From contig CAMYKS010000006.1 in assembly GCA_947259115.1 (NCBI GenBank), positions 1 to 64,000 of the forward strand: 64,000 nucleotides of DNA. The letters are read 5' to 3'. The notes below the pieces were generated by a model. It searched no databases. It had not been told where the DNA came from and saw only the letters and a program-made list of their open reading frames with translations. The stretch comes from an uncultured Desulfobulbaceae bacterium (GTDB lineage Bacteria > Desulfobacterota > Desulfobulbia > Desulfobulbales > BM004). Positions 46,401-55,357 of this stretch are shown in pieces. The position numbers and the translations under genes were made by a program. How positions within the stretch are numbered: position 1 is the first letter of the stretch; every line of letters begins with the position of its first letter.

Positions 46401-46976
46401 ATGGACCCTGCGCTTGAAAAAAAACTTGTTGCCCGGGCACAGACCGGTGACCATGAAGCTTTCGTAGAGCTGGTCGATTACTACAAGACCCCTGTTTTTA
46501 ATCTCATTTACCGCATGACCAATGGGTCTATGCAGGAAAGCGACGACCTTGCCCAGGAGACTTTTATGCGCGTATTCTCGGGGTTGCATGGTTTTGATGC
46601 GCAAAAAAGGTTCTTTCCCTGGCTCTATACGGTCTGCCTGAATGTTATCAGGAATTTTTTGAAAAAAAGGAACCCCGCCCCGGCTGGAGGGTGCACCAAA
46701 CTTGAGCAATACGCTAATGAAGAGACCGACAACCCGGAAATGCTTTACGCCCAGCGCCAGGAAAATGATATGGTCAAAGAGGGCTTGCTGCATCTCTCCG
46801 AGGAACAGCGGGCTGCAATTATATTACGCTATTTCCAGGACCTGGCCTATGATGATATTGCACTGATACTGGGCCTTTCAACAAGCGGAGTAAAAATGAG
46901 GGTCAGGAGGGGCCTGGCAGGCCTGCGCTCCCATTTGCAGAGAAAAAAACAAAGCACTCAGGCGAAAAAAACATGA
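46401..46976 (+). CDS. ECF-type RNA polymerase sigma factor
   Basis: 191 residues. Region 2: AFVELVDYYKTPVFNLIYRM, then SDDLAQETFMRVFSGL and RFFPWLYTVCLNVIRNFLKK. Region 4: LHLSEEQRAAIILRYFQDLAYDDIALILGLSTSGVKMRVRRG. There is no region 1.1 or 3, which defines the ECF group. It is followed by a small membrane protein gene and then the minor pilin genes, so envelope or pilus assembly signals may act through it. No strong Shine-Dalgarno site before ATG 46401. Confidence 0.95.
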   Translation: MDPALEKKLVARAQTGDHEAFVELVDYYKTPVFNLIYRMTNGSMQESDDLAQETFMRVFSGLHGFDAQKRFFPWLYTVCLNVIRNFLKKRNPAPAGGCTKLEQYANEETDNPEMLYAQRQENDMVKEGLLHLSEEQRAAIILRYFQDLAYDDIALILGLSTSGVKMRVRRGLAGLRSHLQRKKQSTQAKKT

Positions 46977-47071
46977 AATACTGATTTTGTGTGACCATTT
47001 GCACCCCTGATCTGTATATATTTAAAAAGAGAGACTTTTTTTATAAAATACAAATACAAAGAATAGAGGTT

Positions 47072-47644
47072 ATGGACGAATTTCAAGATATTGTCAAAAT
47101 TATCAAGCAGTTGCCGAAAGTCGAAGCGCCAGCGGATTTCAGCGGCAGAATTGCCTGCCGGATTGAAGCAGGGCAAATGGACCGGCAGGCAAAAAGAGCC
47201 GCGGATCTTTCCCCCCTTCCTGGCGGTCCTTTTGCAGGCTTGGAGCAGGGACGTTCCTGTCCGTTATGGTTTATTATGGCCGGTTTTTGTTATGTGACCC
47301 TGGGGGTACTCTTATTTTATGGCCTGGGCCGGGTTGGAGGTGATTATACTCTGGCACGATGGATTGCCATGCAGCCGCAGATTGCAGTGCTGGTCGGCAT
47401 CATTTTTTTTACCCTTGGGGTTTTGCTTTTCCATGGGAAAATGATTGTTTTAAAGGCTGCGCAGCATTGCCTTTTCATCTATATCGGCTTTGTGGTGATA
47501 AACGGTGTCGGCATGCAGCTAAAGCTCGGAGTTCCGGCAACGGTGGTCCTCTTATTGTTTTATATTGCTTGCGGTGTGGGGCTTGGTTTTTTTCTGCAGG
47601 AAACTGTACACCGCTACCAGCAGCAACTTAACCATTTGACCTGA
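47072..47644 (+). CDS. Small membrane protein, possible anti-sigma factor
   Basis: 190 residues. N-terminal about 75 residues are soluble (MDEFQDIVKIIKQLPKVEAP, FSGRIACRIEAGQ) and face the cytoplasm by charge; four hydrophobic helices follow (FIMAGFCYVTLGVLLFYGL, IAVLVGIIFFTLGVLLF, CLFIYIGFVVI, VVLLLFYIACGVGLGFFL). No zinc HxxxCxxC motif is seen. Its position right after an ECF sigma factor, and the soluble-then-membrane layout, suggest an anti-sigma factor. It is coupled to the first minor pilin gene by a 4-base gap. ATG 47072 with AGAGG upstream. Confidence 0.7.
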   Translation: MDEFQDIVKIIKQLPKVEAPADFSGRIACRIEAGQMDRQAKRAADLSPLPGGPFAGLEQGRSCPLWFIMAGFCYVTLGVLLFYGLGRVGGDYTLARWIAMQPQIAVLVGIIFFTLGVLLFHGKMIVLKAAQHCLFIYIGFVVINGVGMQLKLGVPATVVLLLFYIACGVGLGFFLQETVHRYQQQLNHLT

Positions 47645-47648
47645 ACAG

Positions 47649-48179
47649 ATGCCTAAAATACTAAACAGAAATTCGGGTTTCAGCCTGCTTGAAATCGTCG
47701 CTGTTATGCTGGTCATAGGTATAATCAGTGCGGTTGTCGTTGTCAGCATGATGAATAAATCCCCCAGCCTTGCCGGTTATACAGCGCTGCTTAAAACCCA
47801 TTTACGCTATGCCCAGACTCTGGCGATGAACTCCGATACAGGAAATATCTGGGGCATTCGCTTTGACCTGGGGAGCAACCGTTACTGGCTCTTTCAGTGT
47901 GCTGACCCGCTTAGCTGTAATTCAAGTGCTGCAAACAGTCAGGTCCTGCCGGCCGAAGAGGCGGACAGCAGCAAAAGAATTCTCCTGGGAAACGTGGGGC
48001 TGGGTATCACCAGCATTACGGCAGGCGCAGCAGTGGCCTTTGACAATAACGGCATACCCCAGCAGGGAACTACGGCTTTTACCCCCTTAACAACCAATTA
48101 TACTATTACCCTGGCAGATAATGAAACCGCTGAGACGAGAACAGTTACCATCACCCAGCAGACAGGATTCATACCATGA
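47649..48179 (+). CDS. Type IV minor pilin (GspH/MshC-like)
   Basis: 176 residues. Prepilin cleavage after SG in NSG-FSLLEIVAVMLVIGIISAVVVV, with glutamate at +5. LLKTHLRYAQTLAMNSD is the GspH/FimT signature helix, and a C...C pair occurs in FQCADPLSCNSS. It is likely part of the pilus initiation or tip complex. Its stop overlaps the next pilin gene by 4 bases. Confidence 0.9.
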   Translation: MPKILNRNSGFSLLEIVAVMLVIGIISAVVVVSMMNKSPSLAGYTALLKTHLRYAQTLAMNSDTGNIWGIRFDLGSNRYWLFQCADPLSCNSSAANSQVLPAEEADSSKRILLGNVGLGITSITAGAAVAFDNNGIPQQGTTAFTPLTTNYTITLADNETAETRTVTITQQTGFIP

Positions 48180-48574
48180 GCCGGTACAATAAAATAATGT
48201 ATACCGAAAAAGGCTTCACTCTCATTGAGGCTATTATCACCCTGGTCCTGGTCAGCGTCATGGGAGCCATGTTTTTCGAATTCATGGGCCCCCAGCTTAC
48301 AGGGAGCCCCTTCCAGGTAATACGGATTAAAAGCCAGTATGAACTGGTCCAGGAAATTGAAAGGTTGACCGGCCTTTACAGGGATGAACTCAATAAGGGC
48401 ACCCTGGATATTAATACTTTCAAGGCCGCCCATGTTGATACAAGCCCATATAATGATGGCAGCCAGGTAATCACCCTGACGACAAGTGGCGGCTATACGA
48501 CCCAATACGGGACTATTTTGAAGGTAAGCCTGAAAAATGAAGAAAACAAAATGTTTACTCTGCTGACGCGCTGA
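48176..48574 (+). CDS. Type IV minor pilin (MshD-like)
   Basis: 132 residues with the prepilin motif EKG-FTLIEAIITLVLVSVMGAMFFEF, then a short soluble domain without cysteines. The ATGA overlap with the gene upstream shows coupled translation. Position in the operon matches mshD; identity to MshD itself is not claimed. Confidence 0.85.
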   Translation: MSRYNKIMYTEKGFTLIEAIITLVLVSVMGAMFFEFMGPQLTGSPFQVIRIKSQYELVQEIERLTGLYRDELNKGTLDINTFKAAHVDTSPYNDGSQVITLTTSGGYTTQYGTILKVSLKNEENKMFTLLTR

Positions 48575-48576
48575 CC

Positions 48577-49212
48577 ATGAAAGCTCCGAGATTAGACAGG
48601 CAACAGGGGTTTACCCTGGTCGAGGTTATCGCTGTTTTTCTAGTCATGGCTATTGTTGCTTTGGCTCTGGCCACTACCATGGTAACAGCTGTGGAAGGAT
48701 ATCTCTTCAGCAAAGACTCGGCAGATGGTGCCCAGAAGGCACAGCTGGCCCTGGCGCGGATCAGCAAGGAACTCCTGCAGGCAACTGCCATTTCCACAGC
48801 ATCGAGTACAATTGTGGCCTACACCACCCCTGCGGGCAGCTTTCAGATAGCAAAAAGCAGCGGTGTCATTACCCTGGAAAAAACCGACAGTCCTGCTTAT
48901 GGACCCCAAACGATGATTGATCAAGTGCAGACGAATTACGGCTCAGAGAGCTTCCTCGTTTTTAAAAAACTGGACGGCAGCACCTGGTCAACCGCAGACA
49001 ATATCAACACCCTGCATGCAATTAAGGTCACACTGAAGCTCACAGGGATATCCGGCATGAAGCTTCCCATCTTTAAAACCATGATAAACCCGCGGCAGAA
49101 TGACCCTAAGAAAGAGAAGCTGCGCAATGTGCCGCGTATTATTTCCAAGGCAGACTTGCAAATAATGCCAATACTTGAGAGGGATTTTCCAGATGAAGAG
49201 AGCTGTTCGTAA
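48577..49212 (+). CDS. Type IV minor pilin (MshO/PilW-like)
   Basis: 211 residues with the prepilin motif QQG-FTLVEVIAVFLVMAIVALALATTM, followed by a helix AQLALARISKELLQATAIS typical of PilW/GspJ-type minor pilins and a beta-rich domain. The C-terminal 40 residues are basic and proline-rich. It starts 2 bases after the previous stop, and its own end overlaps the next gene by 20 bases. Confidence 0.85.
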   Translation: MKAPRLDRQQGFTLVEVIAVFLVMAIVALALATTMVTAVEGYLFSKDSADGAQKAQLALARISKELLQATAISTASSTIVAYTTPAGSFQIAKSSGVITLEKTDSPAYGPQTMIDQVQTNYGSESFLVFKKLDGSTWSTADNINTLHAIKVTLKLTGISGMKLPIFKTMINPRQNDPKKEKLRNVPRIISKADLQIMPILERDFPDEESCS

Positions 49213-51421
49213 GTTCATTTTGAAGTCTTGGCCCGAAAGATTCTTGCCTGCCTGCCGGAAAGCTTTCAGGCGAGCGGCCGGGAAATCCTCAGGCCCGCCA
49301 TTCATGGGGCTGAACGAATCGGGAGTTTCGCTCATAGGTATCATAATTACCCTGCTTGTCCTGGGTATAATCGGCGCAGTCATGTACTCCATGACGTCGA
49401 CCTCGACTCTTTCCACAGTTGCCTCCCAGAATGCAATGCGCGCCTATTATCTGGCAGAGTCAGGTCTGAGGGTGGTGGCAAGCGAGTATACAGGAGCAGC
49501 CACTGTGGGTGAGAAGAATACGGTGCTGGAAAACTTTCATAACACTTCGGTAGCATTACCCGGCAACCAGGGATCATTTAGCGTGCAGCTTTTTCCCTAC
49601 TGGTTTTATGCGACCGCAAACTATTCGGACTCCGACAACACCATTGTATTGAAAATGCCGGGCGGCATTCCGCTGCTCAACCAGCAAGACACCGGTACAC
49701 TTATAACCTTTCCCTCCTCCGGTTTACTCAAGACCAGGGGGCTTACAAAGGCGGTGGAATATAACAGTACCCCGTCCATCAGCGGCAATACTGTCACCTT
49801 TACCAACGTTACTATTCCGGCAGGTTATTCAATTGGAGCCGGGGATGAGCTGTTCTTTGCTTTTACCGGGGAACCTGCCAGCGGCAACCAGGCGGTGGCG
49901 GAAGGAGGCTCACTGGTTCTGCCGGGTGAGGCGCACATCCTGCCTTCCAAGAACGGCTCCCTAAAGATCGGCAAGCACGAGTATATCTACGAAAAAAGAG
50001 TACCCGAGCATATCGACCCGAGCAATCCCCCGGCCAGCGTTACCCTGACCAATATTAGAAGCCACGATCCCGGCGAACCTGGCGAATTCCCATTGGATAT
50101 AACCTATGACGCGGCAAATCCGGCAGACCTTCTGCAGACAACCCAGATTTACGTTGCCAAGAATATAGCCATCCATTCCACGGGCAGCGTGGGGCAGGGA
50201 CCCATGGCAGCCACCCGCAAAGAGGTGTATGTCTCTGACGTGGAAAAAGGGCTGTTCGGCAGCAAGCCCATTTCATTTGATGAGGATATGCCTGATTTCA
50301 CCCCGGTGCACAATTTGGATCCTACAGCCCCGGACCAGCCGGTGGATGTTGACCTGGACAGGAAAGAGCTCTATCTGGGGGGCGGCCTTTATGATGGGCA
50401 CGGTGCCCTGTGGTACGGCGGCGATAGTGATGCAAGCAACTGTATTAACGGTGAATGCGATTTCGACAAGGGATTTACGGCCTATTTTGCCTTCCAGTTT
50501 GTCAACCAGGACGGCACAGCGTTTACCGACTCGACATCAGACAGCCGGGGCTCGGCCGACGGCTTCACCTTTGCCGTGATCAATGGCAAGACAAATGATA
50601 ATGATGTCTTCGGCGGGCCGACCAGCGGCAGTATGGGCGAGATGGTCGGTTATGCCGGGTATTCCGGCGGTCTTGGCAATGGCGGGCTGAAGCCGCCTAA
50701 AATTGCAGTGGAGTTCGACACCTATCCCAATACCGGGTCCGGTAACATCTGTGTACATAACAGCAGGCAGGATTACGGCTCGCCTTTTGGCAACCACATG
50801 GCCATGGTATACTGGGGAGATGACATCGCCTACTGTGACAATGGAAGCAGGGCCGACCTGAACGACGACAACCGGCACGGTGCCGGTTGGACAACCACGG
50901 TGCCCCCGCACCGTCCGCCCTTAAACTCGGAAAACTCTGATACGGGCAGCGGCAGCGACGGCTATTACCAGGTGAATTATAACTGGAACGGCAACGGCTT
51001 CAACTGGTTGGAAGACGGGCAGACCTACCATTTCCGCATCGAGTACCTGCGGCCCCAAATTCCCACTGTAGGCATAGAGTTTGAGTACCAGATCAAGGTA
51101 TGGATATTCTCACAGAGCGAGACGAGTTCCTGGTCAGCGGCAAAGATGAATGTTTTCAGAGATGTCCGGAGAAACATCTATGATGACCCCCTGGGAGACG
51201 CAGCGCTTCATATCGGCAGTCCCAAGATGGCCAAAACCAATAATCTGGGCAACAGCCTGCGGCTTGATCCGGTATATCACACCGACCTGGATAGGATCCT
51301 TTTCGGCTTCACCCAGGGCACCGGTGGCAGCACCCAGTATATAACAGTAAAGAATTTTGAGCTCTTTTTCCTGCGGCGCTATCCTAGTCATTTTCCCAAT
51401 GAATACCCGGACAACTGGTAA
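49193..51421 (+). CDS. Large prepilin-like protein with L-type-lectin-like domain (MshP/MshQ-like)
   Basis: 742 residues. A basic leader precedes ESG-VSLIGIIITLLVLGIIGAVMYSM, a pilin-like helix in which the +5 glutamate is replaced by glycine; AMRAYYLAESGLRVVASEY is the PilX/MshP-type continuation. The middle is beta-rich. The C-terminal part (about 420-740) has FTAYFAFQFVNQDG, SADGFTFAVINGK and KPPKIAVEFDTYPN, the pattern of legume/ConA-like lectin folds. This suggests a pilus-tip or surface adhesin that binds glycans. ATG 49193 is favoured by the GAGAGGG upstream; a TTG six codons earlier is possible. Confidence 0.82.
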   Translation: MKRAVRKFILKSWPERFLPACRKAFRRAAGKSSGPPFMGLNESGVSLIGIIITLLVLGIIGAVMYSMTSTSTLSTVASQNAMRAYYLAESGLRVVASEYTGAATVGEKNTVLENFHNTSVALPGNQGSFSVQLFPYWFYATANYSDSDNTIVLKMPGGIPLLNQQDTGTLITFPSSGLLKTRGLTKAVEYNSTPSISGNTVTFTNVTIPAGYSIGAGDELFFAFTGEPASGNQAVAEGGSLVLPGEAHILPSKNGSLKIGKHEYIYEKRVPEHIDPSNPPASVTLTNIRSHDPGEPGEFPLDITYDAANPADLLQTTQIYVAKNIAIHSTGSVGQGPMAATRKEVYVSDVEKGLFGSKPISFDEDMPDFTPVHNLDPTAPDQPVDVDLDRKELYLGGGLYDGHGALWYGGDSDASNCINGECDFDKGFTAYFAFQFVNQDGTAFTDSTSDSRGSADGFTFAVINGKTNDNDVFGGPTSGSMGEMVGYAGYSGGLGNGGLKPPKIAVEFDTYPNTGSGNICVHNSRQDYGSPFGNHMAMVYWGDDIAYCDNGSRADLNDDNRHGAGWTTTVPPHRPPLNSENSDTGSGSDGYYQVNYNWNGNGFNWLEDGQTYHFRIEYLRPQIPTVGIEFEYQIKVWIFSQSETSSWSAAKMNVFRDVRRNIYDDPLGDAALHIGSPKMAKTNNLGNSLRLDPVYHTDLDRILFGFTQGTGGSTQYITVKNFELFFLRRYPSHFPNEYPDNW

Positions 51422-51640
51422 TTGGACAGCCTGGAGACGGGAAAATAAAGTGTTCTGCAGAAAATGGCATGGGCAGGATGAGCGGCAGAGGCTGGAGGCA
51501 AATTTATGGTGCAACGCAAGAGGTTAAAAATTGCAAGGAAGAACAAAATCCGTACTTGAATATTATTTGTATCGTTCTTAAAGGTATAAAGAAAGAAGAG
51601 ACTTTACTGCACAGGGGAAAATTTCAGGGAGGTGAGTCCG

Positions 51641-52018
51641 ATGCTGCATGAAGAAGTACAGATAGAGCGGAGGCAGCACAAACGGTTCAGGATAAAAAAT
51701 CGCATCATAACCGTGCAGAACAGGGAAATGAACTGGACAGCACATGTTGTCAATATCAGTGCAGGGGGCATGGCTGTACGCTATATAGACGAGGGCAAAT
51801 TACTGACCAGCACCGCAGAGATTGACATTATGAAAGACAGCGACGTTTTTATGACAGGAATTCCCGTTACTGTGATGAGGGATTACAGGTATAAAGATGA
51901 TGAGAATTTTACCACTGTCATGGAACGCCAATCCTGCCTGAAGTTTGGTGAGTTAACACCTGATGAGCATGACCATGTGGATTATCTTATCATGAAATAC
52001 AGCTGGGGCGAAGCCTGA
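51641..52018 (+). CDS. PilZ-domain protein
   Basis: 125 residues, one PilZ domain. The cyclic di-GMP site is ERRQHKRFR (RxxxR) followed by VVNISAGGMAV (D/NxSxxG). It probably senses c-di-GMP in the cytoplasm and adjusts the pilus machinery or motility. It lies 219 bases after the lectin-like prepilin gene and has a strong GGGAGGTGAG ribosome site for the ATG at 51641. The bases between hold no supported gene. Confidence 0.92.
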   Translation: MLHEEVQIERRQHKRFRIKNRIITVQNREMNWTAHVVNISAGGMAVRYIDEGKLLTSTAEIDIMKDSDVFMTGIPVTVMRDYRYKDDENFTTVMERQSCLKFGELTPDEHDHVDYLIMKYSWGEA

Positions 52019-52118
52019 TTCCGATATCTGCTTCGTCAGGCAGTGTTTTTCCTGGACCATAAAGCCGCTCTTCAGCAATTTTACTTCCTGTTTTCAAACA
52101 CTTCTCGCCCGTTTCTCC

Positions 52119-52147
52119 TTGACAAGCCAACAGGCCTATTGTAAGCA
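52119..52147 (+). promoter_or_regulatory. Possible promoter of the Ig-like lipoprotein gene
   Basis: TTGACA at 52119 with TAAGCA 17 bases later, giving a leader of about 110 bases. The -10 is weak. Confidence 0.35.
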
Positions 52148-52267
52148 AACGAAGGACCATATTTGCGCTTTGAGGTGCTGAGGTGTATATTGGGGAGTGC
52201 AGTATCCCATTTAGGTGTCCCCTTTAGCTTTACTCCGGCTATAAATAGAAGAAATTGAGGTAATTAT

Positions 52268-54316
52268 ATGCCCATGAAACCTGTTTTCCGGTTTGTTCTT
52301 TTTGTCGTTCTCTTTTTGCCGATTTTACTCTCCGGCTGTGGTTCAAGCTTAACAGATGATGATGAAGCTGCAGGATCAATCAGCGTTCAGTTGGTTGATG
52401 CATCCACATCACTTCCAACAAACACAATTTCCTTTCTGGAGCCGGGAGAGCTGCGGGTAGCCGTGAAAGACGCGTCCGGTAAACCCTTGGCCAACCAGTA
52501 TGTTGCAGTGACTTCCACTAAAGGTGTTTTAAGCCCGGCTGACGGAACAGCCCTGACTAATCAGGATGGGGTGGCCGTTATCGGGCTTTCCACTGGTGAT
52601 GACAGCGGGGCCGGGATAATAACCGTTGCTATGAATGGTGTTGATACAGAAACACAGGAACCGCTGGTTTTAAATGAAGACCTGTTCTTCCAGATCGGGT
52701 TGTTTGATGCGCGCTTAGGCTCTTTCAGCGGCCCCAACAATACCTTTGTGGAAGGAGTTCTGGAAATCAGTACAGAGCAGCTGGCAGCTGGAGGAACCGC
52801 CACAGTGACAGCTGCACTTGCCGATGCAAATGGCGATCCTATTACTTCCCCTTCTGTCAATATCGGTTTTAATTCCGTCTGCGTAGCAAACGGAATCTCA
52901 GTCATAGATGCGTCCATAACAACTTTTCAGGGGCAGGCAGAGGCAACGTATAGGGCCGACGGTTGTGTCGGGGAAGACTTTATAGGAGCTACAGCCGCGC
53001 TCGGAGGCCAGGACCTTACAGCTTCCGCTACTATTACTGTGGCAACCGCAGAAATAGACTCCATCCTGTTTGTATCCGCGAATCCACAGGCCATTGTTCT
53101 GGACGGGACAGGTTGTGCCGGATGCGCCCAGCATTCCATTGTTGTTTTTCAGGTGGTTGACATCTTCGGCAAACCTGTGCCCTCGCAAAATGTTATATTC
53201 AGTTTATCCACTTATATTGGTGGGTTGTCTCTGTCCAATGAAACAACGACATCAGATGCCAATGGCCTTGTGCAGACAGTTGTGCAGGCAGGTTCAGTTG
53301 CAACACATGTGCGGGTTCTGGCAACAGTTGCGGATGCATCCATAGCAACGCTTTCCGATGAAATCGCTGTCAGTACGGGTTTGCCTGACCAGGACAGCTT
53401 TTCAGTCAGTGCCGAAACACTGAATCCCGAAGCTTGGGATTTTGATGGAGTTACAGTGCCGATTACCATCCGGGCGGCTGATCATTTCAACAACCCGGTA
53501 CCGGATGGCAGTGTCATTGTATTTTCTGCCGAGGGAGGTGCCATTCAGTCATCCTGCAGAACTGAAGGCGGTTCATGCTTCGTTGACTGGAGCAGCCAGG
53601 CGCCGCGGCCCCAGGCAGACGGCAGGGTGACGATCCTGGCAACGAGTATAGGCGAGGAAAGTTTTTTCGATGCTGACGGAGATGGTGTATACGGCAGTCC
53701 CGTTGATTCGCTTTCCGGTGCAGATCTGGGAGAGCCTTTCCAGGATAACAATGAAAACGGGGCCCGAGACGGCACAGAGGAATTCCGGGATTTTAACTTC
53801 AATGGAATATTTGATGGCACTGGCAACACCATATATAACGGTGCTCTCTGTTCTGAACTCGCCGAAGGGGCAGGGCTTTGTACCCAGGAGCTGGTTTTCG
53901 TCCAGAAATCAGTAGTTCTGGTAATGTCAGGAAGTGAGTCAGATATAGGGTTTTCCATAGACTCAGTGGATTTAACAAGTGCCACAGGTGCTGCCTCCCA
54001 GGAAATTGTAGTAACTGTTGTTGATGCTGTCCATAATCAACTTATGCCCTTTGGAACATCCATTGAGGCTGAAACATCCAATGGAACCCTTGACGGAGAA
54101 ACCGCCTTTACTGTTCCTAACAACAATTGTGATCCGACAGATATTTCAAATGTATTGCCGTGCGGAGGCAATACCTCTGGCAGATATACCTTTCGGGTAC
54201 GCCTGATACGCGAAGCGGAAGCAAATAACAGGACATTGGGTTTCCTGACGATAAAGGTCACAACGCCGGGAGGCGTTATGACTTCTGCAGAAATTGAAGT
54301 AAGGGATGATTCCTAG
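52268..54316 (+). CDS. Ig-like (Big-1) repeat lipoprotein
   Basis: 682 residues. Lipoprotein signal VLFLPILLSGC, so lipid-anchored in the envelope. At least four Big-1/invasin-type Ig domains can be seen from repeating elements: LRVAVKDASGKPLANQYVAVTSTKG, VFQVVDIFGKPVPSQNVIF, PITIRAADHFNNPVPDGSVIVFSAEGG and VVTVVDAVHNQLMPFGTSIEAETSNG, each followed by DG/DANG turns. Between them is a calcium-loop-like stretch with DADGDG, DNNENG and DFNFNG. Probably a surface structural or adhesion protein. GAGGT precedes ATG 52268. Confidence 0.88.
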   Translation: MPMKPVFRFVLFVVLFLPILLSGCGSSLTDDDEAAGSISVQLVDASTSLPTNTISFLEPGELRVAVKDASGKPLANQYVAVTSTKGVLSPADGTALTNQDGVAVIGLSTGDDSGAGIITVAMNGVDTETQEPLVLNEDLFFQIGLFDARLGSFSGPNNTFVEGVLEISTEQLAAGGTATVTAALADANGDPITSPSVNIGFNSVCVANGISVIDASITTFQGQAEATYRADGCVGEDFIGATAALGGQDLTASATITVATAEIDSILFVSANPQAIVLDGTGCAGCAQHSIVVFQVVDIFGKPVPSQNVIFSLSTYIGGLSLSNETTTSDANGLVQTVVQAGSVATHVRVLATVADASIATLSDEIAVSTGLPDQDSFSVSAETLNPEAWDFDGVTVPITIRAADHFNNPVPDGSVIVFSAEGGAIQSSCRTEGGSCFVDWSSQAPRPQADGRVTILATSIGEESFFDADGDGVYGSPVDSLSGADLGEPFQDNNENGARDGTEEFRDFNFNGIFDGTGNTIYNGALCSELAEGAGLCTQELVFVQKSVVLVMSGSESDIGFSIDSVDLTSATGAASQEIVVTVVDAVHNQLMPFGTSIEAETSNGTLDGETAFTVPNNNCDPTDISNVLPCGGNTSGRYTFRVRLIREAEANNRTLGFLTIKVTTPGGVMTSAEIEVRDDS

Positions 54317-54339
54317 CCCAACGGATCCCGCTTTGTATC

Positions 54340-54375
54340 GGTCCTCTTGATCACTGGTCAGGAGGACCTTTTTTT
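54340..54375 (+). terminator. Rho-independent terminator after the lipoprotein gene
   Basis: GGTCCTC pairs with GAGGACC over a 15-base loop and is followed by seven T residues. Confidence 0.9.
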
Positions 54376-54624
54376 ATGGACTCATCTGTATGGGTTGCAA
54401 TGGATTATATTTACAGGGAAAAATGAAGCATCAATGACAAGCCAAACTTCCCAGAAGGTATAATTTTAAAAATTTGAACGAAACCATAAGCAGCAGCTTG
54501 GATAATCGGCAAAAAAGAGTAAAGTAAAGAACCAAAGCCCTGTCAAAGTGATTATATAGAATAATTCTATGGCAAAAAGTTTTGGGAGGCGAGATTAAGC
54601 AAACCATAAAAAAGATATGAAAGC
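54376..54624. other. Gap without recognised features
   Basis: About 250 bases between the terminator and the next gene. Only very short frames are present and no clear promoter motif was seen. Confidence 0.5.
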
Positions 54625-55209
54625 ATGAGTTTTACAATTTTCAGCCGCAAACATTACAGTTTCTTTGGCGCAATAATTATCCTGCTTTTCCTCAGCCTGG
54701 GGACAGAGCCGCACGTTTTTGCTGCAAATGTTTTTCAAATAAACGGGTACTATCTTGGAGCAACCCCGGAAGAGCTTGGCGTCACGGTCGAAAGTGATTT
54801 AAATCTGGAAGAAAAATTCTATGAAGCGGAGGAAAATGGAGTACGGCTCTATTTTGTGAGAGTTCAAGACAGGTTGCATGTTTACCGAATAGTTAAAGAG
54901 GAACCTGTCAACCAGAACACCATAAAGTCTGTTTTGGATAAATTGAAAGCGCAATATGGTACACCTGACAGGCAGCAGATAAAGACCAGCAGCGTCAGGC
55001 CGCAGAACAAAATGGAGTACAGAACAACAGTCAAAAATAGAGCCTTATGGAATATTTCTGAAACAGAAGAGTTTATTGCAGAAGTTGAAAGCAACAGAAT
55101 AGTTTATGAACTCATTGATCATGATCCGGAACAGATTAAAAGCATAAAGAAACCTGATGCCATAGGAGAAGATGGGTTCTCGACTGAGGGGTGGGACCCT
55201 GACTACTAG
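54625..55209 (+). CDS. Exported protein of unknown function
   Basis: 194 residues with a signal peptide (FFGAIIILLFLSLG, likely cleavage after VFA-A near 33). The mature part begins NVFQINGYYLGATPEELGVTVESDL, a pattern seen in small periplasmic proteins with a repeated coupling of a substrate-loop and beta strands, then FVRVQDRLHVYRIVKEEPV and a helix NTIKSVLDKLKAQYGTPD. No cysteine or catalytic motif. Not recognised. It stands alone between two regions without genes. Confidence 0.75.
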   Translation: MSFTIFSRKHYSFFGAIIILLFLSLGTEPHVFAANVFQINGYYLGATPEELGVTVESDLNLEEKFYEAEENGVRLYFVRVQDRLHVYRIVKEEPVNQNTIKSVLDKLKAQYGTPDRQQIKTSSVRPQNKMEYRTTVKNRALWNISETEEFIAEVESNRIVYELIDHDPEQIKSIKKPDAIGEDGFSTEGWDPDY

Positions 55210-55251
55210 CCCAAAACACAGTGCCAAGCAAAACTGAAGTTTTACACAGCA

Positions 55252-55357
55252 GATAAGTACCCCTCAAGGGGGCATAAACGTCGACTTCGGATAAGCACCC
55301 CTCAAGGGGGCATAAACTTCGACTTCGGATAAGCACTCCACAAGGGGGTAAAAAAAC
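55252..55357. repeat. Three tandem 38-bp repeats
   Basis: Units begin at 55252, 55290 and 55328 (the third is incomplete): GATAAGCACCCCTCAAGGGG, then GCATAAAC, then TTCGACTTCG. Each contains the small palindrome CCCCTcaAGGGG. They lie in a 460-base gap before purL, whose remainder (55358-55669) holds no gene I can support. Confidence 0.85.

Noticed and set aside
51469-51651. 60-codon gene before the PilZ gene
   Set aside because: No ribosome site and it overlaps the strong site of the PilZ gene.
55252-55357. CRISPR array
   Set aside because: The 38-bp units are directly adjacent with no unique spacers, and no cas genes are present.
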